Counted from the first letter of the stretch, positions 1-9,775 are shown. The stretch is DNA of 64,000 nucleotides from Maribacter sp. ACAM166 (GCF_005771495.1 NZ_VAUW01000003.1:186001-250000), one strand, 5' to 3'. Made by a program: numbers and translations. The notes: generated by a model from the sequence alone, not told the origin.

Positions 1-1620
1 TTCCTTGGTGGACGCATCCTTCAAGGTATCAAAATGTTTTAAGGCCATGGGATGGATCTGAATGGAATTGTTGATGACGAATTCCAACCGCATCAACCCG
101 ATGCCCTCCGTGGGATAGAACGATAGCTTGAATGCCTGATCGGGATCGGCCAAGATCAACATGGGTTGGGTCTTAGGTTTTCTAAGGGCTTGGGTATCGA
201 CTTCCTGTTCGTTCCATTTCAAACGCCCTTCATAGGCGATACCCGTATCGCCCTCGGCGCAAGAAATAGTGATTTCCTGTCCGTCTTTGATGGATTTTGT
301 GGCATCTATGGCCCCCACAATGGCCGCTGCTCCGACTTCACGGGCAACGATGGCGGCATGGCTGGTGCGCCCGCCCTGGTCGGTAATGATACCCGCCGCT
401 TTTTTGAGTATCGGATCCCAATCGGGATCGGTTCTTTCCGTAACCAGAATTTCGCCCTTTTGTAGTTTGTCCGATTCTTGGGGAGAATGCAGCACCCGTG
501 CCTTACCGGCGGCTATTTTATTCCCGAGGCCCATTCCCTTGGTCAGTATCTTGCCCTTTTCGAGGAGTGTAAAAGTGGTAATTTTGAGTTTGTTCGTGAT
601 GGCACTCTGTACCGTTTCTGGCCTAGCTTGTACGATAAACAGTTGGTCATTTTTTCCGTCCTTGGCCCATTCGATGTCCATTGGGCGTTGGTAATGTTCT
701 TCGATGATCATGGACCATTCGGCCAGTTTTAGCACTTCCCTGTCGGTTAGGACGTATTGTTCCTGTTTTTCCAATGAAGTGTCCAGATTCAAAGTGCCGT
801 TGCCCGATTCATCATAGACCATAGTCTTTTTCTTGCTTCCCAAATTTCGTGAAATTATGGGCTGGCGGATGCCTTTTTTTATACTCGGTTTGAACACATA
901 AAAATCATCGGGGTTAACGCTACCCTGTACGATGTTCTCTCCCAACCCCCAAACCCCCGATATCAAGACCACATCATCAAAACCGGTATCGGGATCGAGG
1001 GTAAAGTTTACCCCCGAACAGGCCAGATCGGCGCGGACCATCAATTGCACCCCGATGGAAAGTGCTACCTCCATCTGGTCAAAACCATTGTCCTCACGAT
1101 ATTTTATCGCACGATCGGTAAACAACGAGGCATAACACTTATGGCAGGCGGCGATGAGTTCGCTAAAACCCTTTACGTTGAGATAGGTTTCTTGTTGGCC
1201 CGCGAAACTGGCATTGGGCAAATCTTCGGCTGTGGCACTACTTCGCACGGCCATGGAAATTCCTTCTCCATATTCCTTGACCAGATTTTCATAGCCTTCT
1301 TTTACCGACTTCTTGATGGCCTCCGGAAACTCGGCATCGGCGATCGTCTGTCGAATGGACTTACCGACTTCCCTTAAATTGGAGAATTCCTTTTTGTCCA
1401 GTTTTTTTATTTCTTGGGCTAAGCTGTCCTTTATGCCAGCTTCCTCCAAAAAGAGCCAATAGGCTTCCGAGGTCGTTGCGAATCCGTCCGGTACTTGTAC
1501 GCCTTTGGATGTCAATTTTTGGAACATTTCCCCCAAAGAGGCATTTTTTCCACCTACGATGGGTACGTCATTGATGTCTATTTCGCTGAAGCGTTTGATG
1601 TAGTTTTTCATTTTTTTCAT
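1..1620 (-). CDS. ppsA: Phosphoenolpyruvate synthase, N-terminal part (gene runs off the window start)
   Basis: Phosphoenolpyruvate synthase converts pyruvate and ATP to PEP, AMP and phosphate, the entry to gluconeogenesis. My reverse-strand reading gives about 540 residues. The N-terminal ATP-grasp part has VGGKNASLGEM near residue 20 and AVRSSATAEDLPNASFAGQ near 110. The swivelling phosphohistidine domain has GGRTSHAAI near 417-425, with the phospho-accepting His about residue 421. The TIM-barrel domain has just begun (GIGLMRLEFV). Many PEP synthases have Cys before that His; here it is Ser, which is also common in this superfamily. Two in-frame ATGs (1620 and 1611) could start it. A Crp/Fnr-type promoter lies just upstream. 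The glycogen genes behind it suggest a link between reserve glucan and gluconeogenesis (inference). Confidence 0.95.
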   Translation of the reverse strand, partial: MKKMKNYIKRFSEIDINDVPIVGGKNASLGEMFQKLTSKGVQVPDGFATTSEAYWLFLEEAGIKDSLAQEIKKLDKKEFSNLREVGKSIRQTIADAEFPEAIKKSVKEGYENLVKEYGEGISMAVRSSATAEDLPNASFAGQQETYLNVKGFSELIAACHKCYASLFTDRAIKYREDNGFDQMEVALSIGVQLMVRADLACSGVNFTLDPDTGFDDVVLISGVWGLGENIVQGSVNPDDFYVFKPSIKKGIRQPIISRNLGSKKKTMVYDESGNGTLNLDTSLEKQEQYVLTDREVLKLAEWSMIIEEHYQRPMDIEWAKDGKNDQLFIVQARPETVQSAITNKLKITTFTLLEKGKILTKGMGLGNKIAAGKARVLHSPQESDKLQKGEILVTERTDPDWDPILKKAAGIITDQGGRTSHAAIVAREVGAAAIVGAIDATKSIKDGQEITISCAEGDTGIAYEGRLKWNEQEVDTQALRKPKTQPMLILADPDQAFKLSFYPTEGIGLMRLEFVINNSIQIHPMALKHFDTLKDASTKE

Positions 1621-1641
1621 TTTTTTTTGGAATCGGAAAAT

Positions 1642-1685
1642 CAAAATTCACATGGTTGGTCTTTTTATACAATGATTCAGATCAG
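1642..1685 (-). promoter_or_regulatory. Crp/Fnr-type promoter of ppsA (site A)
   Basis: On the minus strand the palindrome CTGATCTGAATCAT (1672-1685) fits TGAY-N4-RTCA and the FNR core TGAT-N4-ATCA. After 22 nt comes GAATTTTG (1642-1649), one mismatch from TAnnTTTG. The site centre is about 58 nt upstream of the start codon. It overlaps the stop codon of the preceding gene. Confidence 0.7.
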
Positions 1686-2359
1686 TTGCCCATATTTCTA
1701 CTAGTTTGAACCTCATCATCCTTCGTATTTTTGTCGAGTCTTTTATTTGGTAAACCCATTAACTCTCTTAATGCCCCATGAACAAATGCAATTGGTAATA
1801 TAAGAGCACCGGCTATCAACATCCCCAGTTCATAAAACAAGGAACTCCCTTTGAACGGTGTCCCCTTAAGCCTAGACTGAAATGCACTATAAGGAATGCC
1901 GTACATATTGCCCGAAATCATGAACTGCACGGCGGAAAGCATGATACCCGCTTCTTTTTCGTCATATTCCTTCACGATGGCATCATATGCGTATTTCTTG
2001 GGAAAACCCCTTGAATCGGCAAAATGCTTGGCGAACATAATCGCTTTTGCTTCTTCCGGCTTTATGTATTGGTCGCCACCACTTAAAAAACTGCTTATTT
2101 CCTCACCGCTCATGCCTTGCTGCAAGGCCATTTTGGTATGAAAATAAGAGCAGGCTGGGCATCCGCTCACTTCGGTCACGGCCAATTGCAAACGCTTCAA
2201 AAAATCGGGATCCACGAGCTTGCGTTTATGGTTCCCTATCATTCTTGTCATGGCGCTAGGGAGGGAGGTAAAAGAGCCGTACATCTCCCAAAAACTGAAC
2301 TTATTTTTAAATTCGTTTTGCGACCTTATGGCTTCGGGTATTACGGTGTCCGTTTTCAT
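1682..2359 (-). CDS. AhpD-like carboxymuconolactone decarboxylase family protein
   Basis: A 225-residue protein of the AhpD/CMD family of thiol peroxidase-like proteins. The signature C-x2-C-x3-H is present as CPACSYFH around residues 68-75, preceded by an acidic residue. In AhpD these residues form the redox-active pair and proton relay, so peroxide reduction or a related thiol redox reaction is likely; the partner is unknown. The C-terminal third (MLIAGALILPIAFVHG, about 180-195) is hydrophobic and may sit on a membrane, which is unusual for soluble AhpD. It is 41 nt downstream of the PNPOx-fold gene and probably in the same transcript. Confidence 0.85.
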   Translation of the reverse strand: MKTDTVIPEAIRSQNEFKNKFSFWEMYGSFTSLPSAMTRMIGNHKRKLVDPDFLKRLQLAVTEVSGCPACSYFHTKMALQQGMSGEEISSFLSGGDQYIKPEEAKAIMFAKHFADSRGFPKKYAYDAIVKEYDEKEAGIMLSAVQFMISGNMYGIPYSAFQSRLKGTPFKGSSLFYELGMLIAGALILPIAFVHGALRELMGLPNKRLDKNTKDDEVQTSRNMGN

Positions 2360-2400
2360 TCTTGCGCGGTTTTATGAGTCCTGATTTACAAAAAGAGATT

Positions 2401-2868
2401 TCAACCCTGCCGTTTTTTTCCCGTAATCTCACGTATCTTGATGCGATAGACCACCGGGATTCCTTCTCCTTTCAGCTTGGCCGAAAACTCGCCGATGAAT
2501 TGGGGGTGTTCGTGTTCCCTTTCCGTGATGACCTTCTTCACGCCCTCGGCAAACTGGTGCAACAGGTATTTGGCATCAATCTGCTCTAGTTCTTCGAACA
2601 GACCGTGTACCAGCACCGATCGCCAATGGTTTACCGAGGTAATCTCATCCACCTCCAAGGAAACGTTGCGATTTTTTCGCATAGCTTCTATTTTGTGGCC
2701 TTCCGCTGAATAGCTGATAATACTGTTATGGTCTTTATCGTAATAGTAATAGGTAACGGGAATGATATAAGGTTCTCCCTTTGCTATAAAACCCAAACGG
2801 CCTATGTAGTTTTTGGCGAGCATATCAATACATGTTTTAGTGCTTAAATCTTTTATCATAATTTTCAT
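2401..2868 (-). CDS. Pyridoxamine 5'-phosphate oxidase-fold flavoprotein (NimA/HugZ-like)
   Basis: A 155-residue protein with the split beta-barrel flavin-binding fold. The start (STKTCIDMLAKNYIGRLGF) and centre (GEPYIIPVTYYY, then SAEGHKIEAMRKNRNVSLEV) match the PNPOx-like family that includes NimA-type proteins. Such proteins bind FMN, F420 or haem; the substrate cannot be told from sequence. It is 94 nt downstream of the glycogen synthase-phosphorylase fusion. I found no good promoter of its own, so read-through from the glycogen operon is likely. Proteins of this fold recur in hypoxia and dormancy regulons of other bacteria. Confidence 0.85.
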   Translation of the reverse strand: MKIMIKDLSTKTCIDMLAKNYIGRLGFIAKGEPYIIPVTYYYYDKDHNSIISYSAEGHKIEAMRKNRNVSLEVDEITSVNHWRSVLVHGLFEELEQIDAKYLLHQFAEGVKKVITEREHEHPQFIGEFSAKLKGEGIPVVYRIKIREITGKKRQG

Positions 2869-2962
2869 TTTTACTTTATCGAATTTGTTGTTAGACCTGA
2901 CCGGTTTCCGTTTGTGTCCTATTTATTTCGGTAAAAACTGGTAGGTCAAACGCTATCCCATT

Positions 2963-5900
2963 CTATATCCATTCCACTAAAGGCAGATCTCGACGGTGGT
3001 TCAACCCTTTGTTCTTTGGGTAAAAGCGGATATCGTACTGAAAGGCTCCTGTCATTGATGCCGTAGCTTCGCCCTTGTACAGCGTTCGGTGCTTTTTATG
3101 GGAGACCTTTTTCAATTCTTCCGCTTGACGGACCCGATAGTTGCCGTCGTCGGCACGTTTGGCAATGACCAGTTCTACCCCAATATCATCAGGGGAGAGT
3201 CCGCTTAGGTCCAAGGTAACTTCGGCCTTGAATTTTTCGCCCAGTTCCAAGGGTTTGATACCATCGGAAACCTGAACGTCCACAACGGAGATCTTATCCC
3301 AATTTTCGTTGATATGCTTGCTCCATTCCACCAAGTATTTTAGCTGTTCATAATCGTTTTTTTGCAATTTCTGTATGCGTTCGTACATTTTGTCATAATA
3401 GTTGTGGGCATATTCGTGTAGCATTCGGGCCGTAGTAAAATGGGGAGCGATATGGGCAAAGGCGTTCTTGATCTTGTCCGCCCATTTTTCAGGAATTCCT
3501 TGGGCATTCCTTTCAAAATATTCGGGAATGATCTCGTGTTCCAGCATATTAAAGACCATCTCGGCATCGAGATCGTCTTGATCCTCATCATTGTCGTAGA
3601 TTTTTTCTTTGGGAAGGCACCATCCGGCATCTTCACGATAGCCCTCTGCCCACCAACCGTCCAACACGCTAAAGTTCAAGGTGCCGTTCAGTACCGCTTT
3701 CATACCGCTAGTGCCCGAGGCTTCATGCCCGCGTTCGGGCATGTTCAGCCAAACATCGCATCCTTGAACCAGCAATCGCGCCAAGGCCATGTCGTAATTT
3801 TGGATAAAGAATAGTTTGCCCATAAATTCAGGCCGTTGGGAAAGTTCTACGATATGCCTGATGATTCCTTGACCGGTTTCATCAGCGGGGTGCGCCTTCC
3901 CTGCAAAAATAATTTTAACGGGCCGATCCGTATGGTTCAGTATTTTCGAAAGTCTAACCAAGTCCTTGAAAAGAAGATCCGCACGCTTGTAGGTGGCAAA
4001 GCGTCGGGCAAAGCCGATAAGCAGATCGCCATCGTCTAAACTGTTCAGGGAACCGTATAGTTCCTTGGAGGCGGAATGAAGGGAGAGCATCCTTTTTTTT
4101 ACGGAATCTATCAAGACCGTCTTCATTTCTTTTTTGATTTCCATTATTTTTTTGGAAGGAATTTCCCTGGCCTTGGCCCAATATTTCGCGTTCGAAACAT
4201 CCTGTATAAAATCTTCGCCAAAAGTCTGCTTGAAGATCGATTTCCATTGGTAAGCCGTCCATGTACCAAAATGTACCCCATTGGTCACGTTTTTGATTTC
4301 GAGTTCTTCGGGCAGAAACCCTTTCCATATCGGTGCGAACAATTTTTGGGTCACTTCGGCATGTATTGCACTAACCGTATTGATTTCGCCCGCTGTTCTA
4401 GCGGCCAAATAGGTCATGGAGAAAGCTTCATCGGGATTGGATGGATTCAGTTTGCCCAGCCCCAGAAATTGTTCCCAAGGCATGTTCATGGTCTCGGCAA
4501 AGTGTGCTTGATAGCTGCGCAACAGCACCTCGCCAAAAAGATGCTGTCCGGCGGGCACGGGGGTGTGGGTAGTGAACAGTGTAGAGGCCCTTACGAACTG
4601 TCCGGCTTCCTCAAAACTCAGATTTTCCTGTACCACGAGCTTCACGATACGGATCAGTCCCGTAAATGCCGTGTGGCCTTCGTTGTAATGGAACAGATTT
4701 GGTTTCCACTCCAGTTTTTCAAGCAATTGCACCGTATTTATCGCCAGCAGCAATTCTTGCCGAAAACGGTTGTCGTTGTCCCCGCCATAAAGATTGTGGG
4801 TTATTTTTTTGTTCTCGTCGCTGTTCTCGGGGATGTCCGTATCGAAGAGGTACAGGGGAACACGGCCAACATCCATCCGCCAGACCTGTACGTTGATGAT
4901 CGGACCGCGAAGGGGAAGGGGCAAAATCAGGCGATTGCCATCGGCATCGGTTACCGGCGAAATGGGCAACATGGTAAAATGCTGTTTGACGTAATTGGCC
5001 GTTTGATCGCCATGCAGGGTAAGTCCTTGTTCGAAATAACCGTACCGATAGAGCAATCCGAAGGCGACCAAGTCGGTATTTTGGTCGCTGGCCTCCTTTA
5101 AATAATCCCCTGCCAAAATACCCAATCCGCCAGAATAAATAGGTACGGATTCGTGCAGGCCGTATTCCATACACAGATAGGCTACTTTGGGGCCTATTTT
5201 TTCAGAAGCCTCTTGCATATAGCCATCGAATTCTTCGGAAATGGTATTTAAACGGCCCATGAAATCGGTATCCCTTTCAAGTTGTAGGAAACGGTCATAA
5301 TCCAACGAACTCAATAGGGCAATGGGATTGTGACCGGATTCTTCCCATAATCCCGAATCAATGGAACGGAAGAGTGCGCCCGCTTCGCAATGCCACGTCC
5401 ACCAGAGATTTTTTGCCAGTTTTTCCAAGGCCTTCAGACTGTCGGGCACTTTGAATTTTACCATGGCCTTCTTCCAGATCGGTTCGTTGGATTTTGCTTG
5501 TGGTACGACTATTTTCGGTGTCATCTCGCGCAACCGTACCATCGTTTTGGTACGCAGGCCCTGTCTGTTCAAGGCCAAAGCATAGCACGTTTTGTAGTTT
5601 TGGATCAGATTCTCCCAAAGAAAGAAGCGTGAAATGTCAAAGGCCTTTTTGCGAGCGGACTTCATTTGCAACGCATCCTTTTGGCCGAAGCCAAAAATAT
5701 AATTGGCGATCTGTTCGGTAACGGTACGGTCGTTAAAATCGGAGCGTTCTATGACCAACATGCCCTCTTTATAATCCTTCAGATTCGATTTCACTTGTTT
5801 TCCGAAGCCGGTCAATGTGGTGGTTACGGTTGGTACTTGAAAAGCAAGACTTTCCAAAGGGGTGTACCCAAAAGGTTCGTAATATGATGGAAAAACGGTC

Positions 5901-7207
5901 AGGTCTAACCCGATAAGCACCTCGTAGTAGGATAGGTCGAAAATACCATCGGCACCGTCAAGATAGATCGGGGCATAGATGATTTTGACCTTGGAGTTTT
6001 CCGAATTGTCAAAACCGCTGTTTTGGATCTGTTTGAAAATGATATCATTATCGGGATCTTGCAGGTAATGGGTAAGTGCGTTCGGGGCATTGCCTTTTGT
6101 AAAACTACCTGTTTCAATACCAATTCGCACTTCGGGAATCGCAATGGTATGGTTCGCGGGCACGAATACAAAGGCGATGGTCTGAGGTTGTACATCGTCT
6201 TTTTGATGTAAATCGCCCAACGCATCGATAAAAATATCGATACCCTTGTTGTGGTATTCGTACCGGCCGCTGGTGGCTACAAGAAAAGCATCGTCCGGTA
6301 CTTTATGGCCTATTACCGCCGAAGCGACCTTTAATAATAGCTCGCGCGATGCCGACTGCTTCTTTTCGAACGTTTCGCTTTGTGGTAAGAACGAATCGTC
6401 AAATCCGTTGGTGGTTACCTTGTCAACGGCCTTGCCCAACAATTGTTGGCACTCTCTCGCCGTATTGTCGCTGACCGTGGTAAAGACATCGGCGGTAATG
6501 GCGGCGGTCTTTTCTAGGGAATGTTGTGCCGATACGTTGTTCTCCTTGGCGACCTGATCGCCGTTATATGTATCGAACCGACTATAAAAGGGTTGACCGC
6601 CGCCACACAATGTTCTGCCGGTAACGGTCGCATGGGTGGTAAATACCGTGGCGATCTCGGGTGCCGAATTTTCAAGGTAAAGCACCCCTGCGCCGGTCAT
6701 CCATTCGTGAAAATGCGCCAAGGTATGCTGATCGGGCCGAAGATAGAATCGATTGTAATTCTCGATGACCTTGCCAGAGGCCACCCCGAACAGGGCGGGT
6801 TCGATATAGTTCCATCCGCCCATGAGCGAATCGAGTTTGTTCTTGGCCCACAGTTCGCTGAGAATGGCATCCTTTTTTGTAAAGAGCGGAGAAAAATCCA
6901 CTAAAACAACCATCGGTTTGCTGGGAATATCCCATCTTCCGGCACGTATTTTCAGGCCGTCAACATTGAACTGGTTTTTCCAATCCTTGAACAGTTCGGG
7001 TTCTTCCAAGAATTCCCTATTGCCGGTTTCGCCTTTGTAGAGATCGGGACCGATCATGATAAAACCGTCCCCAAAAGTTTTCTGCATCAAGGAAGCCTTT
7101 GTCGATAGTACGGTGTGGATACCGCCGATCTTGTTACAGACTTCCCAACTGATTTCGAAAAGACGGTCTGGACTTTCAAGTGCTTTCAATTTTTTGTCTT
7201 CTTCCAT
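2963..7207 (-). CDS. Glycogen synthase (GT3-like) fused to alpha-glucan phosphorylase (GT35)
   Basis: A 1414-residue fusion. Residues 1 to about 560 resemble glycogen synthase of the GT3 type: FEISWEVCNKIGGIHTVLSTK at residues 17-37 matches the N-terminal motif of eukaryotic-type synthases, and SYYEPFGYTPLES is the C-terminal nucleotide-sugar motif. From about 586 begins an alpha-glucan phosphorylase of the short bacterial type with its N-terminal DUF3417 region (LAKNLWWTWH). EASGTSGMKAVLNG near 1160-1173 carries the PLP-binding Lys. The protein could both extend and phosphorolyse alpha-1,4-glucan. The start overlaps the GH57 gene by 32 nt, suggesting coupled translation. Similar fusions occur in other Bacteroidota, as I recall. 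No lesion was seen in either half. Confidence 0.92.
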   Translation of the reverse strand: MEEDKKLKALESPDRLFEISWEVCNKIGGIHTVLSTKASLMQKTFGDGFIMIGPDLYKGETGNREFLEEPELFKDWKNQFNVDGLKIRAGRWDIPSKPMVVLVDFSPLFTKKDAILSELWAKNKLDSLMGGWNYIEPALFGVASGKVIENYNRFYLRPDQHTLAHFHEWMTGAGVLYLENSAPEIATVFTTHATVTGRTLCGGGQPFYSRFDTYNGDQVAKENNVSAQHSLEKTAAITADVFTTVSDNTARECQQLLGKAVDKVTTNGFDDSFLPQSETFEKKQSASRELLLKVASAVIGHKVPDDAFLVATSGRYEYHNKGIDIFIDALGDLHQKDDVQPQTIAFVFVPANHTIAIPEVRIGIETGSFTKGNAPNALTHYLQDPDNDIIFKQIQNSGFDNSENSKVKIIYAPIYLDGADGIFDLSYYEVLIGLDLTVFPSYYEPFGYTPLESLAFQVPTVTTTLTGFGKQVKSNLKDYKEGMLVIERSDFNDRTVTEQIANYIFGFGQKDALQMKSARKKAFDISRFFLWENLIQNYKTCYALALNRQGLRTKTMVRLREMTPKIVVPQAKSNEPIWKKAMVKFKVPDSLKALEKLAKNLWWTWHCEAGALFRSIDSGLWEESGHNPIALLSSLDYDRFLQLERDTDFMGRLNTISEEFDGYMQEASEKIGPKVAYLCMEYGLHESVPIYSGGLGILAGDYLKEASDQNTDLVAFGLLYRYGYFEQGLTLHGDQTANYVKQHFTMLPISPVTDADGNRLILPLPLRGPIINVQVWRMDVGRVPLYLFDTDIPENSDENKKITHNLYGGDNDNRFRQELLLAINTVQLLEKLEWKPNLFHYNEGHTAFTGLIRIVKLVVQENLSFEEAGQFVRASTLFTTHTPVPAGQHLFGEVLLRSYQAHFAETMNMPWEQFLGLGKLNPSNPDEAFSMTYLAARTAGEINTVSAIHAEVTQKLFAPIWKGFLPEELEIKNVTNGVHFGTWTAYQWKSIFKQTFGEDFIQDVSNAKYWAKAREIPSKKIMEIKKEMKTVLIDSVKKRMLSLHSASKELYGSLNSLDDGDLLIGFARRFATYKRADLLFKDLVRLSKILNHTDRPVKIIFAGKAHPADETGQGIIRHIVELSQRPEFMGKLFFIQNYDMALARLLVQGCDVWLNMPERGHEASGTSGMKAVLNGTLNFSVLDGWWAEGYREDAGWCLPKEKIYDNDEDQDDLDAEMVFNMLEHEIIPEYFERNAQGIPEKWADKIKNAFAHIAPHFTTARMLHEYAHNYYDKMYERIQKLQKNDYEQLKYLVEWSKHINENWDKISVVDVQVSDGIKPLELGEKFKAEVTLDLSGLSPDDIGVELVIAKRADDGNYRVRQAEELKKVSHKKHRTLYKGEATASMTGAFQYDIRFYPKNKGLNHRRDLPLVEWI

Positions 7208-8411
7208 GTTTCTTTCTATGTTTTTTTTCTACGGTAGCTGATTTTGCTTTGACCTTATTTTTGACTTTGAGTTCAAGATCCGACAAAACGTTCATGTATT
7301 TGAGAAAAGCATCATAGGCGTTTTCATACGGATTGCCCCCGTTTTTTTCATCCATATATAAAAAATGATCGGCGGACTTTAGGTACTCCCAATTCCGTGA
7401 TAATTCTTTGTCATTGATCAATTTCAGGTCGTTTTTTAGCGCATAGACTCTTTCTATGGCTTCAATTTGAAGTTCATTGTTTTCCCAAGCGGATAGATTT
7501 TTTTGGATCCCAGACCATGAAATCGCATTGGGCACCTGAAGTTTTTCCTCCTTTTTACCCGTTTTCAATGCCGACTGTGGCGGGCACAATTTGAAATTGT
7601 TTTCTTGTACCAGATTTTCCAATAGATACTGTAGAAAATCAAAAATGCCCGTTTCCTTTTTGTGGTGTTCCCCAAAAGTGGCATAGTCCATTGCTAAGGT
7701 TACGGTTTGGTCGTCTGGGGAAAGCTGTTTTAGCCAACCGATATATTTTTCGGAGGTCAATGGCCATTCGCTCCAATCATGACGGGCAAATCGAAAAGCA
7801 ATATCATCGCTCAATGAAGTGTTCCTCAAAAGCAATTTTAGCGGTGGGGCAGTCGTGCTTTCATATATCCTATTAAGGTTGCGCCCTTCAAAAATTGGGG
7901 TTGCACCTTCAATGACGGCAGCTTTGAAACCTTGGTCGGCGATGAGTTTCCCGATCTTGTCCGAATAGACGAGACCCGTATTGAAGAAGGTTTTTGGCCT
8001 TTTTCGGAATAGGGTAAAAAGGCGTTTTTTATGGTCCGATACCTCATCAGCGAAAAGGGAAGCATCTTTTACCGAAGACAATGACCCGGAATAGGTCTGG
8101 CCCAAGAGTTCAACATTGCCGGTCGCAACCAATTGCTGAAAACTTTCCAAGACCTCTGGGAAATAAGCTTCCATTTGATCCAAGGCACAGCCCGAAATAG
8201 CAAGACCGATCTTGATTTTAGTACCGTATGACTTTATAAGATCTTGGAGCAAACGATTGGTGGGCAAATAACTGTTCTCCGCTACCTGTCGGATGATCTT
8301 TGCATTCTTTTCCTCATCAAAATAAGGATAGCGTCCGCCAATTTCAAAGAAGTGGAAGTTTCTTAGGCGAAAGGGTTGATGGACTTGAAAAATAAGGCAG
8401 ATCTGTATCAT
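7176..8411 (-). CDS. Glycoside hydrolase family 57 (alpha-amylase / glucanotransferase type)
   Basis: A 411-residue GH57 enzyme acting on alpha-glucan. The first conserved region HQPFRL is at residues 11-16. GFKAAVIEGA near 165-174 carries the expected catalytic Glu nucleophile, and AMDYATFGEH near 238-247 the expected acid/base Asp. The length fits the shorter GH57 amylases. There is no signal peptide, so it acts in the cytoplasm. It lies 13 nt after the GT4 gene and overlaps the next gene, so the three form one operon for making and remodelling glycogen. Amylase and 4-alpha-glucanotransferase cannot be separated by sequence alone. The C-terminus is Lys-rich. Confidence 0.9.
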   Translation of the reverse strand: MIQICLIFQVHQPFRLRNFHFFEIGGRYPYFDEEKNAKIIRQVAENSYLPTNRLLQDLIKSYGTKIKIGLAISGCALDQMEAYFPEVLESFQQLVATGNVELLGQTYSGSLSSVKDASLFADEVSDHKKRLFTLFRKRPKTFFNTGLVYSDKIGKLIADQGFKAAVIEGATPIFEGRNLNRIYESTTAPPLKLLLRNTSLSDDIAFRFARHDWSEWPLTSEKYIGWLKQLSPDDQTVTLAMDYATFGEHHKKETGIFDFLQYLLENLVQENNFKLCPPQSALKTGKKEEKLQVPNAISWSGIQKNLSAWENNELQIEAIERVYALKNDLKLINDKELSRNWEYLKSADHFLYMDEKNGGNPYENAYDAFLKYMNVLSDLELKVKNKVKAKSATVEKKHRKKHGRRQKIEST

Positions 8412-8424
8412 GTTTTCTTTTGGT

Positions 8425-9624
8425 TTAGGCTACGGATGCGTAAGTAGCCGCAACTTTTGCCGCTGTATGGTCCCAAGTAAGGTGTTCTAATGTCCTGCTT
8501 CCGAATTCCTTCACGGTCTTGGAGAGGGACGTATAATTGAGCAGTCCGTTGATGGCCTCGGCGAGCTGATCGGTGTCCCAATAATCGACGAGCAAGGCAT
8601 TGGGCAACACCTCGGCCACGCCCGATTGCCTTGAAATGATCACCGGTACATCGGATCGAATGGCCTCCAAGGGGGCGATACCGAAAGGTTCCGATACCGA
8701 CGGCATGACAAAAACATCACTTATGGAGAGCATTTGATCTACCTCCCTGTTTTTCAAATAGCCCGTAAAATGAAAGCGGTGCGACATCCTTTTGACCGCT
8801 ACTTTTTGGATCATTTCTTGCATCAGATCGCCCGAACCGGCCATAACGAAACGTACGTTCTTGTTTTTCTTGAGTACTTTTTCAGCTGCATCCACAAAAT
8901 ATTCAGGGCCTTTTTGGTAGGTGATCCTTCCTAAAAATGTTACGATTTTATGTTCCAAGGTTTTAGGGTATACATCGGGTTCGCTATTCTTTTGTAGTAC
9001 CCCGTTATAGGTCGTAACGACTTTTCCCGGGGCAATTTTATACTTATTGATGATGGTAGTGCGGGTAAGGTTGCTTACCGCCATCACTTTGTTCGCCGTC
9101 AGCATGCCCTGCCGTTCTATTTCATACACCTGCGGATTGATCCTTGCCGAACGATCGAACTCGGTGGCATGTATATGAACCACCAATGGTTTTCCGCTGA
9201 TTTCCTTGGCCACCATTCCCGCCAAATAGGTAAGCCAGTCATGTGCATGGATTACGTCGAACTCCAAATCCTTGGCCAGTTTTGCGGCCACCACGGCCAA
9301 CCAATGAACCTCTTCCAAAAGGTTGGGGCCGTAGGCGCCCGAAAATTGGTAGGTCTCTTTTTTTAGAAAATCCCGTTGGCCTACATGGGGTAGATGGCGG
9401 TTCAATAGTGCGGTCGTATTGCTATCGGGGCGGTCGGGGAGTACCACATTACTGGCACTTATCAAACGGAACCGATCCGTTGAGATTTCTTCTTCCGCTT
9501 TGGGGATTACGAAGGTAATGTCATGGCCCGCTTTACGTAGACCTTGTACGAGACCGTGGCAAGCGGTCGCCAATCCTCCCGTAATATTTGGCGGGTACTC
9601 CCACCCAAACATCAATATTTTCAT
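8425..9624 (-). CDS. GT4 family glycosyltransferase, probable alpha-glucan synthesis
   Basis: A 399-residue GT-B fold retaining glycosyltransferase. MKILMFGWEYPPNITGGLA at the N-terminus is the Gly-rich acceptor loop. VTFLGRITYQKGPEYFVDAA (about 229-248) opens the second Rossmann domain, and SEPFGIAPLEA near 310-320 holds the E-x7-E nucleotide-sugar motif. Family members include glycogen synthase GlgA-like and maltose-1-phosphate or sucrose-type enzymes. First position in the glycogen operon suggests a glucan synthase or primer-making role, which is inference. A Crp/Fnr-type promoter precedes it and probably drives the whole operon. Confidence 0.9.
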   Translation of the reverse strand: MKILMFGWEYPPNITGGLATACHGLVQGLRKAGHDITFVIPKAEEEISTDRFRLISASNVVLPDRPDSNTTALLNRHLPHVGQRDFLKKETYQFSGAYGPNLLEEVHWLAVVAAKLAKDLEFDVIHAHDWLTYLAGMVAKEISGKPLVVHIHATEFDRSARINPQVYEIERQGMLTANKVMAVSNLTRTTIINKYKIAPGKVVTTYNGVLQKNSEPDVYPKTLEHKIVTFLGRITYQKGPEYFVDAAEKVLKKNKNVRFVMAGSGDLMQEMIQKVAVKRMSHRFHFTGYLKNREVDQMLSISDVFVMPSVSEPFGIAPLEAIRSDVPVIISRQSGVAEVLPNALLVDYWDTDQLAEAINGLLNYTSLSKTVKEFGSRTLEHLTWDHTAAKVAATYASVA

Positions 9625-9655
9625 GTGTTTGTTTTTAGTATTTTTATCAAGGGTT

Positions 9656-9699
9656 TAAAAGTAAGATGTAGAGAGTCTATTAGAAATGATACAGGTCAG
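9656..9699 (-). promoter_or_regulatory. Crp/Fnr-type promoter of the glycogen operon (site B)
   Basis: On the minus strand CTGACCTGTATCAT (9686-9699) fits TGAY-N4-RTCA. After 22 nt comes TACTTTTA (9656-9663), one mismatch from TAnnTTTG. The same TACTTTTA at the same distance is found at the USP promoter at 14031-14074. Confidence 0.75.
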
Positions 9700-9775
9700 T
9701 TGGCCGAAATAATTTCGGGGAATTTTAATATTAGGTAGCCGGATACTTTAATTAACTATACCTTCCTTTTTGGGC

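Noticed and set aside
2897-2910. GGAAACCGGTCAGG on the minus strand upstream of the PNPOx-fold gene as a twelfth Crp/Fnr-type site
   Set aside because: The left half site is GGA instead of TGA and no -7 box occurs at the expected distance.
4076-5101. A 341-codon open frame on the plus strand opposite the glycogen synthase-phosphorylase gene
   Set aside because: Composition is not protein-like, and the opposite strand has an unbroken 1414-residue protein with known motifs; it is an antisense shadow.
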